Below, in pieces: positions 1 to 11,426 of a stretch of DNA of 64,000 nucleotides. Origin of the DNA: Burkholderiales bacterium. Lineage in GTDB: Bacteria; Pseudomonadota; Gammaproteobacteria; Burkholderiales; SG8-39. A program made the translations under genes and the position numbers. A model generated the notes under the pieces. It had not been told where the DNA came from and made no database searches. It saw nothing but the letters and a program-made list of their open reading frames with translations. Location: positions 1-64,000 of the forward strand of contig JADLAV010000013.1 in NCBI GenBank assembly GCA_020848075.1. The letters run 5' to 3'. Each line of letters begins with the position of its first letter. Position 1 is the first letter of the stretch.

Positions 1-44
1 AGCAGCAGCGCGCACTCGACCTGATCCAGCAGATCCGGTTGTAG
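1..44 (+). CDS. possible 3' end of an unidentified CDS
   Basis: The third forward frame reads QQRALDLIQQIRL and then stops with TAG. This looks like the C-terminal tail of a protein whose body lies left of the window. Only 13 residues are visible, so no family can be named. Chance openness in high-GC DNA is a real alternative. Confidence 0.2.
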   Translation, partial: QQRALDLIQQIRL

Positions 45-78
45 ACAGCAACCGGAACCTAAAACTCACGCCAAGCAT

Positions 79-480
79 TTGTTACGTAGCGATAAACTCG
101 CTCGGCTACAGCAGGAACTTCAGTCTAACCCGGCGGACGCGGCCGCCCCGGCCCTTCGCCGCGGCGCTCGCGGACGAGCTGCTCGAGCGCGAGTGGCGTG
201 CCTTCGAGCGCGTCTGCGAGTGGGAGAGCGTGGCGGAAGCCGAGCTCGCCGTGTGGTTTCCGGCGTGGCATCTGCTGGTGCATCCCGTGGTGGACAAGGA
301 GATGAGCGACGCAGCATTTCCGGGCACCACAGCGGCGTGCACGGCGCACCTGCTCGCGAATCTCATCGAGCTGGAACGACAGGGGAACCACCATAGACTG
401 GCCGGAGAGCGGGAACGGTTGCGCCGCCCGAATCTTGAATTCTTCGCGCTCTACATGGCGCGCCGCGTCCCCCCGCGCCG
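79..480 (+). pseudogene. hypothetical protein gene with an apparent frameshift
   Basis: Two frames look coding in succession. From a TTG at 79 the first reads a plausible N-terminus (LLRSDKLARLQQELQSNPAD). It degrades into Arg/Ala-rich nonsense after about position 140. From about 160 the next frame reads amphipathic, protein-like sequence (DELLEREWRAFERVCEWES, then FPGTTAACTAHLLANLIELE and LEFFALYMARR). Neither frame alone makes a convincing protein, and the second has no stop before it runs into the antisense of ridA. The GC-rich run at 140-165 is the likely frameshift, either genuine or a sequencing error. I do not recognise the family. The gene would be tail-to-tail with ridA. Confidence 0.35.
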
Positions 481-488
481 CCATCCGG

Positions 489-836
489 TCACTTCGCAGC
501 GACGCAGGCGATCTCCACCAGCATGCGGGGATCGGCGAGCTTCGCCTCGACGGTCGCGCGCGCCGGCAGGTTCTTCGGATCTGCCCACGCCATCCACGCA
601 GCGTTCATCGCCTCGCGATTGCGGATGTCCGACACCCAGACGTTTGCCCAGAGAATCTTCGACTTGTCGATGCCGGCCTTCGAGAGCAGCGCGTCGATGC
701 GTGCCAGCACCTGTTTCGTCTGGCCGGCGATGTCCTGAGCAAGATCGTCGGCGACCTGGCCCGCGACGAACACGAAGCCGTTCGCCTCGACGGCGCCCGA
801 CAGGACCTTGCCTGGATCGTGACGGATGATCTGCAT
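489..836 (-). CDS. ridA: RidA/YjgF/YER057c family protein
   Basis: 115 aa, the usual length of this small trimeric family. RidA-type proteins hydrolyse reactive enamine/imine intermediates from PLP enzymes to ketoacids and ammonia in the cytoplasm. The N-terminus carries the family start (GKVLSGAVEANGFVFVAGQV). The helix KQVLARIDALLSKAGIDKSK precedes ANVWVSDI, and the C-terminus has RATVEAKLADPRMLVEI. The conserved Arg (RATVEAKL) and Glu of canonical RidA are present, but the classical C-terminal GAxVEI is altered to PRMLVEI, so it may be a non-RidA (Rid1-7) subgroup. It lies 27 bp downstream of metH on the same strand and could be co-transcribed. Confidence 0.85.
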   Translation of the reverse strand: MQIIRHDPGKVLSGAVEANGFVFVAGQVADDLAQDIAGQTKQVLARIDALLSKAGIDKSKILWANVWVSDIRNREAMNAAWMAWADPKNLPARATVEAKLADPRMLVEIACVAAK

Positions 837-863
837 ACGGGTCTCCTGGTGGGTGATGGGTGG

Positions 864-4550
<3,687 letters not shown>

Positions 4551-4605
4551 CGTTGCTTTCGCACCTTGCGGCGCGCGTTTCGCGCGGCCCCCGCCGGAGC
4601 GCGGG

Positions 4606-4647
4606 CCAGAAAAACAAAAACCCGGTCAGCCAAGCGCGGACCGGGTC
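4606..4647 (-). terminator. intrinsic terminator in the metH leader (attenuator)
   Basis: On the minus strand ACCCGGTC, an 11-nt loop and GACCGGGT form a perfect 8-bp stem. It is followed by TTTTTGTTTTT, a textbook rho-independent terminator. It lies about 55 bp upstream of the metH ATG and only a few nucleotides after the SAM-II core. No gene on this strand ends nearby. It is therefore best read as the expression platform of the riboswitch rather than the end of another transcript. Confidence 0.88.
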
Positions 4648-4705
4648 GTTCCGCTTTAGCCGTATTTTTTAAGCGCCCGCAAGCTGGCAATCAAATCGGC
4701 GCTGA
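4648..4705 (-). promoter_or_regulatory. SAM-II (SAM-alpha) riboswitch upstream of metH
   Basis: The minus-strand sequence carries the SAM-II conserved blocks in order. P1 is GCGCC...GGCGC. The loop block GATTTG immediately follows the 5' P1 arm, then GCTTGC before the 3' arm. Next come TTAAAAAA and finally GGCTAAAGCGG, where the family has GCTAAAG. These blocks match the pseudoknotted SAM-II class known mainly upstream of metA, metX and metH in alphaproteobacteria. The aptamer begins about where transcription from the adjacent promoter should start, as is usual for this compact class. Ligand identity is inferred from the family match. The exact pseudoknot pairing was not modelled. Confidence 0.88.
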
Positions 4706-4711
4706 GTGCGA

Positions 4712-4740
4712 AGGCTACTTGGGTGCTCACTTTTTGTCAA
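4712..4740 (-). promoter_or_regulatory. sigma-70-type promoter of metH
   Basis: On the minus strand TTGACA (4740-4735) is a perfect -35. It is followed by a 17-bp spacer and TAGCCT (4717-4712) as a weak -10. Initiation 6-8 bp downstream would place the mRNA 5' end at about 4705, right at the first stem of the SAM-II core. Confidence 0.6.
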
Positions 4741-4848
4741 CCAAGGCATGTGAGACGACGTGACACCGCTTAGGTGCCCCTCAGCGTTCGATCAGGAGGC
4801 CGCCGCGCGGCGGTATACTTCGGCTCCCGTTTTGCATGGCGCGCGCAG

Positions 4849-5244
4849 ATGAAACACCTCACGCCTCGCGAGGCCTTCGAGTTCCTGCACAACTCGCCGC
4901 AGGCGCTGCTGGTCGACTGCCGCAGCGAGATGGAGTTTCTCTTCGTCGGGCACCCGGCCGGCGCGCTCCACGTCGCGTGGAACGACGGGCCGGACTGGGA
5001 GGTCAATCCGCGGTTCGTCGGGCAGGTGAAGAAGGTTGCCGGCACCAATCACGCAAGCCGGCCGATCGTGCTGATCTGCCGCAGCGGCCATCGCTCGATC
5101 GAAGCCGGCGAGGCGCTGGAGAGAGCCGGCTTCACCAATGTGCACAACGTGCTGCACGGGTTCGAGGGTGACCTCGACGACGATCATCATCGGGGCGCGA
5201 AGAACGGCTGGCGGTTCGAGGGTCTTCCCTGGGAGCAGTGCTAG
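4849..5244 (+). CDS. single-domain rhodanese-like sulfurtransferase
   Basis: 131 aa, one rhodanese domain. These enzymes move sulfane sulfur through a persulfide on the active-site Cys, here Cys77 in the loop ICRSGHRS, which has the length typical of active sulfurtransferases. The CH2A-like ALLVDCRSEMEFLFVGHPAG is near the N-terminus. The C-terminus GWRFEGLPWEQC is conserved in many proteobacterial relatives and adds a terminal Cys. No signal peptide is seen, so it should be cytoplasmic. The ATG at 4849 is preferred over the upstream in-frame start at 4774 because the domain begins with MKHLTPREAFEFL. The sulfur donor and acceptor are unknown. Confidence 0.85.
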   Translation: MKHLTPREAFEFLHNSPQALLVDCRSEMEFLFVGHPAGALHVAWNDGPDWEVNPRFVGQVKKVAGTNHASRPIVLICRSGHRSIEAGEALERAGFTNVHNVLHGFEGDLDDDHHRGAKNGWRFEGLPWEQC

Positions 5245-5305
5245 CGGGTCACGCGCCTTATTTCTCCCTGGCATCTCTCCCCCGGAATCGAGCGAGCGGC
5301 CCAGC

Positions 5306-6157
5306 GTGCGTGCCTACGATCTTGCCCGGTTGCTTGCGCTCGGGGCGATTTGGTCCTTGCAGTACCTCTTCATGCGGGTCGCCGTGCCCGAGCTCGGCGC
5401 GGGCATCGTTGCCGAGTTGCGCGCGCTGTCCGCAGCCTCCTTTCTGTTGCCTACCGCGTTCGTGCTTGGTCAGCGCCTCAGCTGGCGCGCGAACTGGCGA
5501 CCATATTTGCGCGTGGGCGTAGTCAACAACGTTCTGCCGTTCGGGTGCTTTGCTTTTGCGGCGGCGTCGCTCCCGGCGGGCTACCTTGCGATCATCAATG
5601 GCACCCTGCCGCTGTGGACCGTGCTGATCGCCGCGTGGCTGCTGCGTGAGCCCCTCGGCGGACGCCGCCTCTTTGGCATCGCGCTCGGCATCGCGGGCGT
5701 CGCACTGATCGTCGATCTCGGGCCGGTGGCGCTCGACGCTCGGGAGCTTCTCGCCACCGCCGTCGGCCTCCTCGGCGCGGCATCCTGGGGATGGGGTGGC
5801 GTGCTGATCAAGCAGCACACCGGCGAAGTCCCGGCGATCCCGCTCGCCGCCGGATCGATCAGCTTCGCGGCGTTGCTGCTCTCGCCCGCATGGGTGCAGG
5901 CGACGACGGCAACCTGGACCGTCACGGGCTTGGGTTCGGCGATTGCGCTTGGGCTCGTGTGCAGCGGCATCGCCTACCTCGCCTTCTTTACCCTGGTGCG
6001 CGACATCGGGCCGTCGCATACGCTGTCGATCACGTTCCTGGTCCCGGTGCTCGGCGTTTTCTGGGGCTGGCTACTGCTCGACGAGGCCGTCACGGGCTCG
6101 ATGATCGGAGGCGGCGTGATGGTCGTCGCTGCCCTCCGCCTGGTGCTGCGTCGCTGA
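5306..6157 (+). CDS. DMT-superfamily (EamA) permease
   Basis: 283 aa with about ten predicted hydrophobic helices in two EamA repeats, the layout of drug/metabolite exporters. Recognisable parts include GAIWSLQYLFMRVAVPELGA in the first helix, ASLPAGYLAIINGTLPLWTV at the end of repeat one, and LVPVLGVFWGWLLLDEAV in repeat two. The inner membrane is the expected location. The GTG at 5306 is chosen because hydrophobic family sequence begins directly after it. The upstream extension overlaps the rhodanese gene and is hydrophilic nonsense. The substrate cannot be predicted. Confidence 0.8.
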   Translation: MRAYDLARLLALGAIWSLQYLFMRVAVPELGAGIVAELRALSAASFLLPTAFVLGQRLSWRANWRPYLRVGVVNNVLPFGCFAFAAASLPAGYLAIINGTLPLWTVLIAAWLLREPLGGRRLFGIALGIAGVALIVDLGPVALDARELLATAVGLLGAASWGWGGVLIKQHTGEVPAIPLAAGSISFAALLLSPAWVQATTATWTVTGLGSAIALGLVCSGIAYLAFFTLVRDIGPSHTLSITFLVPVLGVFWGWLLLDEAVTGSMIGGGVMVVAALRLVLRR

Positions 6158-6387
6158 AAGCTGCCCGACGCGGTGACGCCGCAGCCAGCGTCGAGCGCAG
6201 CTCTCGACCGCCGCGTCGTCTCCCTCCCCGCGTGAAGGCGTTTGTCGTAGGGATTCTCCCTGGGTCGCGCGTACACCTCCGCGCAGTCGAAGCGGGTTGC
6301 CGTCGTCACGCCACTTCGGCTAGCATGGCCGGCGAGCCGTTTGGGAACACAATAATCGGTCCTGGCAACAATCCATCCTCTCCGAAC

Positions 6388-6867
6388 ATGTCCCCACGCC
6401 GCACGCGCGCCCGACCCGCGGCCGAGCTCGACCACGGCCTGCTGCCGGCGCTGCTCGGGTACCAGCTGCGGCTCGCGCAGCTCGCGGTCTTCCGGGATTT
6501 CGCGGCCGCCGCGCGCGAGTTCGGCGTTTCCCCCGGGCGTTTCGGCATGCTCGTCCTTGTCGAAGCGAACCCCGGAGTGACGCAGACGCGACTGGCGGAG
6601 GCCGTCGGCCTCGACCGCTCGACGCTCGTGGCGGTGCTCGATCAGCTCGAGGAGCGCGGGCTGCTCGAGCGGCGGCAAGGCGAGGATCGGCGCACCAATG
6701 GTCTCTGGCTCACCCGGCGTGGCAAGGTCGTGCTCGCCCGCATGAAGGACCGGGTCGCGCTGCACGAGGCACGCATCGCCGCGCAGCTGAACGACGCCGA
6801 GCGCCGTACTCTGCTCGGGTTGCTCCGCCGGCTCACCGGATCGGCACCCCCCGCTCTCGCACGCTGA
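6388..6867 (+). CDS. MarR-family transcriptional regulator
   Basis: 159 aa winged-helix regulator. The DNA-recognition region reads GVTQTRLAEAVGLDRSTLVA, followed by the wing LLERRQGEDRRTNGLWLT with the typical DxRxxxLxLT pattern (here DRRTNGLWLT). The C-terminal dimer helix is LLGLLRRLTG. The ATG at 6388 gives a normal-length protein; an in-frame ATG at 6325 is possible. It is convergent with the crotonase operon on the opposite strand. MarR proteins often sense aromatic ligands, which would fit the catabolic genes nearby, but no operator could be assigned. Confidence 0.85.
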   Translation: MSPRRTRARPAAELDHGLLPALLGYQLRLAQLAVFRDFAAAAREFGVSPGRFGMLVLVEANPGVTQTRLAEAVGLDRSTLVAVLDQLEERGLLERRQGEDRRTNGLWLTRRGKVVLARMKDRVALHEARIAAQLNDAERRTLLGLLRRLTGSAPPALAR

Positions 6868-6883
6868 CGCCCGCCCCGGTGAG

Positions 6884-7654
6884 CTACCGGCGTTCCTCCA
6901 GGAATTTCCTCACTCGTTCCTGCGTGTCGTCGCTCGCGAGGAGGCGCGCGGTACCGGAGAGCTCGAGCGCGTAGCCGTCGAGCCGTGGGTCGCCCGCCGC
7001 GCCGATGCAGCGCTTGCAGGCGGCGAGGGCGGCGGCGGGCAGCGCTGCGATCCCCTCGGCGAGGGAGCGCGCGCGCGCGTCGAGCGCATCGGCGGGCACC
7101 GACCAGTGCGCGATGCCGAGCGCTGCGGCCTCGGGGCCCGCAACCACCTCCGCGCCGAGAATCAATCGCTTCGCCACGGCCTCGCCGCAGATCCGGGTGA
7201 GGCGCTGCGTCCCGCCCGCCCCGGGCAGCAGGCCGAGGCGCGCCTCGGGCAGCCCGACGCGTGCCGTGTCGGCGATGACGCGTAGGTCGCAGGCGAGCGC
7301 CAGTTCAAGCCCGCCGCCGAGCGCGGCGCCGCCGATCGCGGCGATCGACACGAAGCCGGCGCTCTCGAGCCGTGCGTAGACGCGCTGGATGTCGCCCACG
7401 AACGCGACCATGCGGGAGCGCCCTGCCTCGGTGGCAAAGCGCGATCGCATCAGCGCCAGGTCCGCGCCGGCACAGAAGACGCGCGCCGCGCTGCGCAGGA
7501 TGAGCACGGTCGCTGCCTGCTGCTCCACGAGCCCGACGATCTCGTCGAGGCGCGCGAGCCACGCCTCGTCGATGGCGTTGACGGGAGCACGATCGAGGGT
7601 CGCGACTGCGATCTGGCCCTCGCTTGAGAATGCGATCGGCGGAAGAGGTGGCAT
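6884..7654 (-). CDS. enoyl-CoA hydratase/isomerase (crotonase) family protein
   Basis: 256 aa crotonase. Both catalytic glutamates of true enoyl-CoA hydratases appear retained: GGGLELALACD for the first and GLPEARLGLLPGAGGTQRL for the second. Oxyanion-hole residues lie in FCAGADLALM. It should hydrate trans-2-enoyl-CoA esters in the cytosol. It is the last gene of a five-gene minus-strand operon (SDR, crotonase, acyl-CoA dehydrogenase, TetR, this gene), 19 bp after the TetR gene. The ATG at 7654 is chosen over a longer Gly/Ala-rich extension that overlaps the TetR gene. The acyl substrate is unknown. Confidence 0.85.
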   Translation of the reverse strand: MPPLPPIAFSSEGQIAVATLDRAPVNAIDEAWLARLDEIVGLVEQQAATVLILRSAARVFCAGADLALMRSRFATEAGRSRMVAFVGDIQRVYARLESAGFVSIAAIGGAALGGGLELALACDLRVIADTARVGLPEARLGLLPGAGGTQRLTRICGEAVAKRLILGAEVVAGPEAAALGIAHWSVPADALDARARSLAEGIAALPAAALAACKRCIGAAGDPRLDGYALELSGTARLLASDDTQERVRKFLEERR

Positions 7655-7673
7655 GTTTAGACGGGGCCTCGTG

Positions 7674-8345
7674 TCACTCGGCGCGCCGGCGCCTGCGCCG
7701 GATGCGCGCAATCGCCGCGCGGCCTTTCTCGGTGAGAAAGGGCTCGACCAGCAGCTTGATCCCCTCTTCGACGTAATCGTCGAGCGCGTAGCGGTCGCGC
7801 AACGCCCACCCTTTCAGCGCCCAGGCGTGCGAGAAGAGCACGTACTGATAGACGAGGAGATAGTCGTTCAGCGGCCGCATGAGGCCGCCGGAGATGCAGG
7901 CGCGGAGGCATGCCTCGAGCAGCCGGTTGGTGCGCTCTTCCCCCTCCTTGATGAAGGTCCGGCGATCGGCGCGCAGCGACTTCGTCGAGCGATACGTGAG
8001 CACCGTCGCGTCGCGTAGCCGATCCACCACGCGGCAGTACGCGCCGAGCGCGACGCACAGCCGCTCGAGCGGATGCTCGACGCCCTCGAGCGCGACCGGG
8101 ATCTCCTTCTCGTAGGTCTCGAGGACGAGCTTCAGCGTGAGGAAGAGGACGTCGTCCTTGTCGCGGAAGTACTGGTAGATGAGGCCGACGCTGATTCCAG
8201 CCTCGCGCGCGACGTGCTGGATGGTCGTGCCGTAGTAACCCTGCTCCGAGAAGAGCTTCGTCGCGGCGCGGATGATCTGCTGGCGCCGCTCCCCGACGAG
8301 CTTCGGATCGGTGACTGCGCTTTCCACGATGGCCGGCGACCCCAT
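7674..8345 (-). CDS. TetR/AcrR-family regulator of the CoA-ester operon
   Basis: 223 aa. The N-terminal HTH has the family signature RQQIIRAATKLFSEQGYYG, TTIQHVAREAGISVGLIYQY and FRDKDDVLF. The C-terminal ligand/dimer domain is helical and ends in an Arg-rich tail. It is embedded between the acyl-CoA dehydrogenase and the terminal crotonase gene, so it probably autoregulates the operon. The most likely target is the 18-bp palindrome at 11272-11289, which overlaps the operon promoter. By analogy with TetR regulators of acyl-CoA catabolism the inducer may be an acyl-CoA, but this is inferred. Confidence 0.88.
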   Translation of the reverse strand: MGSPAIVESAVTDPKLVGERRQQIIRAATKLFSEQGYYGTTIQHVAREAGISVGLIYQYFRDKDDVLFLTLKLVLETYEKEIPVALEGVEHPLERLCVALGAYCRVVDRLRDATVLTYRSTKSLRADRRTFIKEGEERTNRLLEACLRACISGGLMRPLNDYLLVYQYVLFSHAWALKGWALRDRYALDDYVEEGIKLLVEPFLTEKGRAAIARIRRRRRRAE

Positions 8346-8390
8346 CCGTTTTCCCGATCGTCGTCGCTCTGTGCCGCCCGGGTGCCGCAA

Positions 8391-9572
8391 TCAGCGCTCG
8401 CTCGCCATGACGGCCCCGGCGATCACGAGCTTCTGGATCTCGCTGGTGCCCTCGTAGATCCGCAGTGCGCGGATCTCGCGGTACAGCGCCTCGACCGTCA
8501 CGCCGGACACGACGCCGGTGCCGCCGAACAGCTGGACGGCCATGTCGACCACCTGCTGGGCCGACTCGGTCGCGTAGAGCTTCGCCATGGACGCTTCCCG
8601 CGTCACGCGGCGCCCCGTCACGTCCTTCGTCCAGGCCGCGCGGTAGATGAGGAGCGCGGCAGCGTCGATGGCGACCGCCATGTCGGCGATCTTCGCCTGA
8701 GTGAGCTGATGCTCGCCGAGCGGACGCCCGAACACTTCGCGCTCCTGGCAGCGGCGCAGCGCCTCCTCCAGCGCACGCCGGGCGAAACCAAGCGCAGCAG
8801 CACCGACCGTGGTGCGGAAGACGTCCAGCGTCGCCATGGCGATCTTGAACCCTTCGCCCGGCGCTCCGATCATCGAGCTTGCCGGCACGCGACAATCGCG
8901 AAAGGCGAGCGTGGCGAGCGGGTGCGGCGCGATCACCGGGATCCGCGCCGCGATTTCCAGGCCCGGGGTGGCCGCCTCGACGATGAACGCGGAAAGGCCT
9001 TGCGTGCCAGCCTTCCCCTCCTGCGCCGCGCCGGTCCGCGCAAAGACAACGTAGTGATCCGCGATCCCGCCGTTCGAGATCCACGTCTTGGTGCCATTCA
9101 GCAGGTAACCGCCGCCGTCGGGCATCGCCGTCGTCGCAATCGCGCCGACATCGCTCCCCGCCTGCGGTTCGGAGAGCGCAAATGCGGCAATGCGCTCCCC
9201 GCGCATCACCGGCGGCAGATACGCTGCGCGCTGCTCGGCGGAGCCCGCGATCGAGATCGATCCGGTGCCGAGACCCTGCATCGCGAATGCGAAGTCGGCG
9301 AGGCCCGCGTGCCGTGCGAGCACCTCCCGGCTGAGGCACAGGCTGCGCACGTCGAGCCGCGCGCCGGGCGCGACCACGCACGCGTGCTCGAGCAGCCCCG
9401 CGCGGCCGAGCCGGCGGACGATCTCGCGGGAGGTCAGGTCGACCGTTTCCTGGTCGTGCGCATGCAGGGCGAGCCCGTCGAGCTCGCGCGCCGCGAACGC
9501 TTCCACCTCCCGCGCGAGGCGCCGGTGGCGCTCCTCGAAGAACGGCCACTCGAGGAAGCTCGTGTCGGCCAT
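8391..9572 (-). CDS. acyl-CoA dehydrogenase
   Basis: 393 aa, the standard length for the FAD-dependent acyl-CoA dehydrogenase family. It introduces an alpha-beta double bond in an acyl-CoA and passes electrons to ETF. The FAD-binding and substrate regions include [39 protein letters not shown] and the C-terminal [14 protein letters not shown]. The end carries the near-invariant [15 protein letters not shown]. It is 13 bp downstream of the upstream crotonase gene, so translation is probably coupled. Together with the SDR and crotonases it makes a near-complete beta-oxidation-like set without a thiolase. The substrate could be an alicyclic or branched acyl-CoA. Confidence 0.92.
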   Translation of the reverse strand: MADTSFLEWPFFEERHRRLAREVEAFAARELDGLALHAHDQETVDLTSREIVRRLGRAGLLEHACVVAPGARLDVRSLCLSREVLARHAGLADFAFAMQGLGTGSISIAGSAEQRAAYLPPVMRGERIAAFALSEPQAGSDVGAIATTAMPDGGGYLLNGTKTWISNGGIADHYVVFARTGAAQEGKAGTQGLSAFIVEAATPGLEIAARIPVIAPHPLATLAFRDCRVPASSMIGAPGEGFKIAMATLDVFRTTVGAAALGFARRALEEALRRCQEREVFGRPLGEHQLTQAKIADMAVAIDAAALLIYRAAWTKDVTGRRVTREASMAKLYATESAQQVVDMAVQLFGGTGVVSGVTVEALYREIRALRIYEGTSEIQKLVIAGAVMASER

Positions 9573-9585
9573 CGCTGCGGGTCCG

Positions 9586-10404
9586 TCAATCGCCTGCGAA
9601 CTGCGGCTTCTCTTTCTTCACGAAGGCGTTGTAGGCCCGCTCGAAATCCTGCGTCTGCATGCAGATCGCCTGGGCCTCGGCTTCGGTCTCGAGCGCCTGC
9701 TCGATCGTCATGCTCCATTCCTGATGCAGGCACTTCTTCGTCATCGAGTGGCCGAACGCCGGTCCGTTCGCGAGCGAGAGCGCCATCTCCTGCGCGCGCG
9801 CGAGGAGCTTGTCCTTCGAGACGAGCTCGTTGAAGTAGCCCCAGGCGTGGCCTTCCTCGGCGGTCATTGCGCGACCGGTGTAGAGGAGCTCGGAGGCCCG
9901 GCCCTGGCCGATGATCCGCGGCAGGATGGCGCACGCGCCCATGTCGCAGCCGGCGAGGCCGACGCGCACGAAGAGGAACGCGGTCTTGCACTCGGGCGTG
10001 CCGTAGCGCATGTCGCAGGCCATCGGGATGATGGCCCCGGCGCCCGCGCTGATGCCGTCCACCGCCGCGATGATGGGCTGCGGGCAGTTGCGCATCTCCT
10101 TGACGAGGTTCCCGGTCATGCGGGTGAAGTACAGGAGCTCGCGCATGTCCATCTTCACGAGCGGCCCGATGATGTCGTGCACGTCGCCGCCCGAGCAGAA
10201 GTTGCCCCCTTCGCCGGTGAAGACGACGGCGCGCACGTCTTCGGCGTATTGGAGCTTGTGGAAGGTGTCGCGCAGCTCGGCGTAGCTCTCGAACGTCAGC
10301 GGGTTCTTGCGCTCGGGACGGCTCATCGTGACCGTGGCGACGCGATCCTTCACCTCCCACTTGAAGTGCTGCGGGCGCCACTCGGCGGCTTTCAGCTTGT
10401 ACAT
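9586..10404 (-). CDS. crotonase-fold protein with atypical catalytic residues
   Basis: 272 aa crotonase fold. The oxyanion region is [16 protein letters not shown]. Where canonical hydratases have GGCELAMMCD this protein has [11 protein letters not shown], losing the first Glu. The second Glu region is replaced by [20 protein letters not shown]. The GLxGCD arrangement resembles the Asp-containing loop of dienoyl-CoA isomerases. It may therefore be an isomerase or hydrolase rather than a hydratase. A strong RBS (AGGAGGT) lies 6 bp before the ATG at 10404. It sits between the SDR and acyl-CoA dehydrogenase in the TetR-linked operon. Confidence 0.82.
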   Translation of the reverse strand: MYKLKAAEWRPQHFKWEVKDRVATVTMSRPERKNPLTFESYAELRDTFHKLQYAEDVRAVVFTGEGGNFCSGGDVHDIIGPLVKMDMRELLYFTRMTGNLVKEMRNCPQPIIAAVDGISAGAGAIIPMACDMRYGTPECKTAFLFVRVGLAGCDMGACAILPRIIGQGRASELLYTGRAMTAEEGHAWGYFNELVSKDKLLARAQEMALSLANGPAFGHSMTKKCLHQEWSMTIEQALETEAEAQAICMQTQDFERAYNAFVKKEKPQFAGD

Positions 10405-10446
10405 GCGGATACCTCCTGTATGAGCGGTTTTCCCGGGCGTTGAGGC

Positions 10447-11193
10447 TCAGCCGGCCATCGTCAGGCCGCCGCTCACGCTCAGCACCTGCCCGGTGACGAA
10501 GCTCGCCGCGTCGCTCGCGAAAAAGAGCACCGCATCGGCGATTTCCGCCGGCTGCGCCAGGCGCTGCATCGGCGTCACGCGGATGAACGCCTCCTTGATC
10601 TTGTCGGGCACCGCCGCGAGCAGCGGCGTGTCGGTCGGACCCGGGCAGACGCAGTTCACGTTGATGTTGAAGCGGGCGGTCTCGCGCGCGAGCCCCTTCG
10701 TGAATGCGATCGCGCCGCCCTTCGCAGCGGAGTACACGGTCTCGCCGAGGCTGCCGACGCGCCCGGCATCGCTCGAAACGGTGACGATCTTGCCGGACTT
10801 GCGCTCGATCATGGGCTCGATGAACGCGCGCGTGACCATGATCGGTCCCATCAGGTTGAGATCGACGACCTTGCGCCAGAAATCGGGCGTGTTCTTGATG
10901 AACGGCTCGGTCTTGCCCCATCCCGCGACGTTCGCGACGATGTCCACGTGCCCCGCCCGCTGCGTCGCGTCGCGCCGGAACGCCTCGACGGAGGACGGAT
11001 CGGTCACGTCGAGCGCGATGAAGTCGGCTCGCAGGCCGCGCTCGCGCAACTGCGCGGCAAGCGCCTTGCCGGCGCCGGCCGCGATGTCGCCGAGCAGCAC
11101 GTGCGCGCCCGCCGCCGCGAGTTTCTCCGCCGTCGCGCGCCCGATGCCGGATGCAGCGCCGGTGACGACCGCCACCTTTCCTTCCAATCCCAT
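10447..11193 (-). CDS. short-chain dehydrogenase/reductase, BadH-like
   Basis: 248 aa classical SDR. The cofactor motif is TGAASGIG, followed by NVAG and the catalytic YSAAK with upstream Ser in VTVSSDAG. It closely resembles my recollection of BadH (2-hydroxycyclohexanecarboxyl-CoA dehydrogenase), sharing the blocks NCVCPGPTDTPLL and the C-terminal SVSGGLTMAG. A 3- or 2-hydroxyacyl-CoA dehydrogenase role fits the adjoining crotonase and acyl-CoA dehydrogenase genes. It is the first gene of the minus-strand operon, with a good RBS (GGGAGGA) and the palindromic operator about 80 bp upstream. The substrate is inferred. Confidence 0.85.
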   Translation of the reverse strand: MGLEGKVAVVTGAASGIGRATAEKLAAAGAHVLLGDIAAGAGKALAAQLRERGLRADFIALDVTDPSSVEAFRRDATQRAGHVDIVANVAGWGKTEPFIKNTPDFWRKVVDLNLMGPIMVTRAFIEPMIERKSGKIVTVSSDAGRVGSLGETVYSAAKGGAIAFTKGLARETARFNINVNCVCPGPTDTPLLAAVPDKIKEAFIRVTPMQRLAQPAEIADAVLFFASDAASFVTGQVLSVSGGLTMAG

Positions 11194-11261
11194 GGTCTAG
11201 TCCTCCCTCTGGAGCATCGTCCGCCGGGGGCGCCTGGACGGGTAGGCGCGCGGCGAGATCG

Positions 11262-11290
11262 AATCTTGTACTGAATGATCGCTCATTCAA
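11262..11290 (-). promoter_or_regulatory. candidate promoter of the SDR-crotonase-ACAD-TetR operon
   Basis: On the minus strand TTGAAT (11290-11285), a 17-bp spacer and AAGATT (11267-11262) form a plausible -35/-10 pair about 70 bp before the SDR start. The 18-bp palindrome overlaps the -35 and spacer, which is the geometry expected for repression. Confidence 0.4.
11272..11289. promoter_or_regulatory. palindromic operator, probable TetR-family site
   Basis: TGAATGA-TCGC-TCATTCA is an inverted repeat with perfect 7-bp arms, in the divergent intergenic region between the SDR operon (minus) and the hydratase gene (plus). Its size suits a TetR homodimer, and the operon encodes a TetR regulator. 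It may control both directions. Confidence 0.65.
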
Positions 11291-11426
11291 CCGAGGGCGT
11301 CAAGCGCGGCTCGGGAGGCGGCCTTCGCACGGCGCTCGTGCGCGGGGTCGGCGTGCCGGCAGCGCGCGGATTGCGGGTTTCGCCGTGCACAGGCAACATC
11401 CGCCGACCGAACCCAGGAGACAGTCC

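Noticed and set aside
4606-4647. terminator read as the end of a missing minus-strand gene
   Set aside because: No gene on that strand ends upstream of it, while a promoter and SAM-II core directly precede it.
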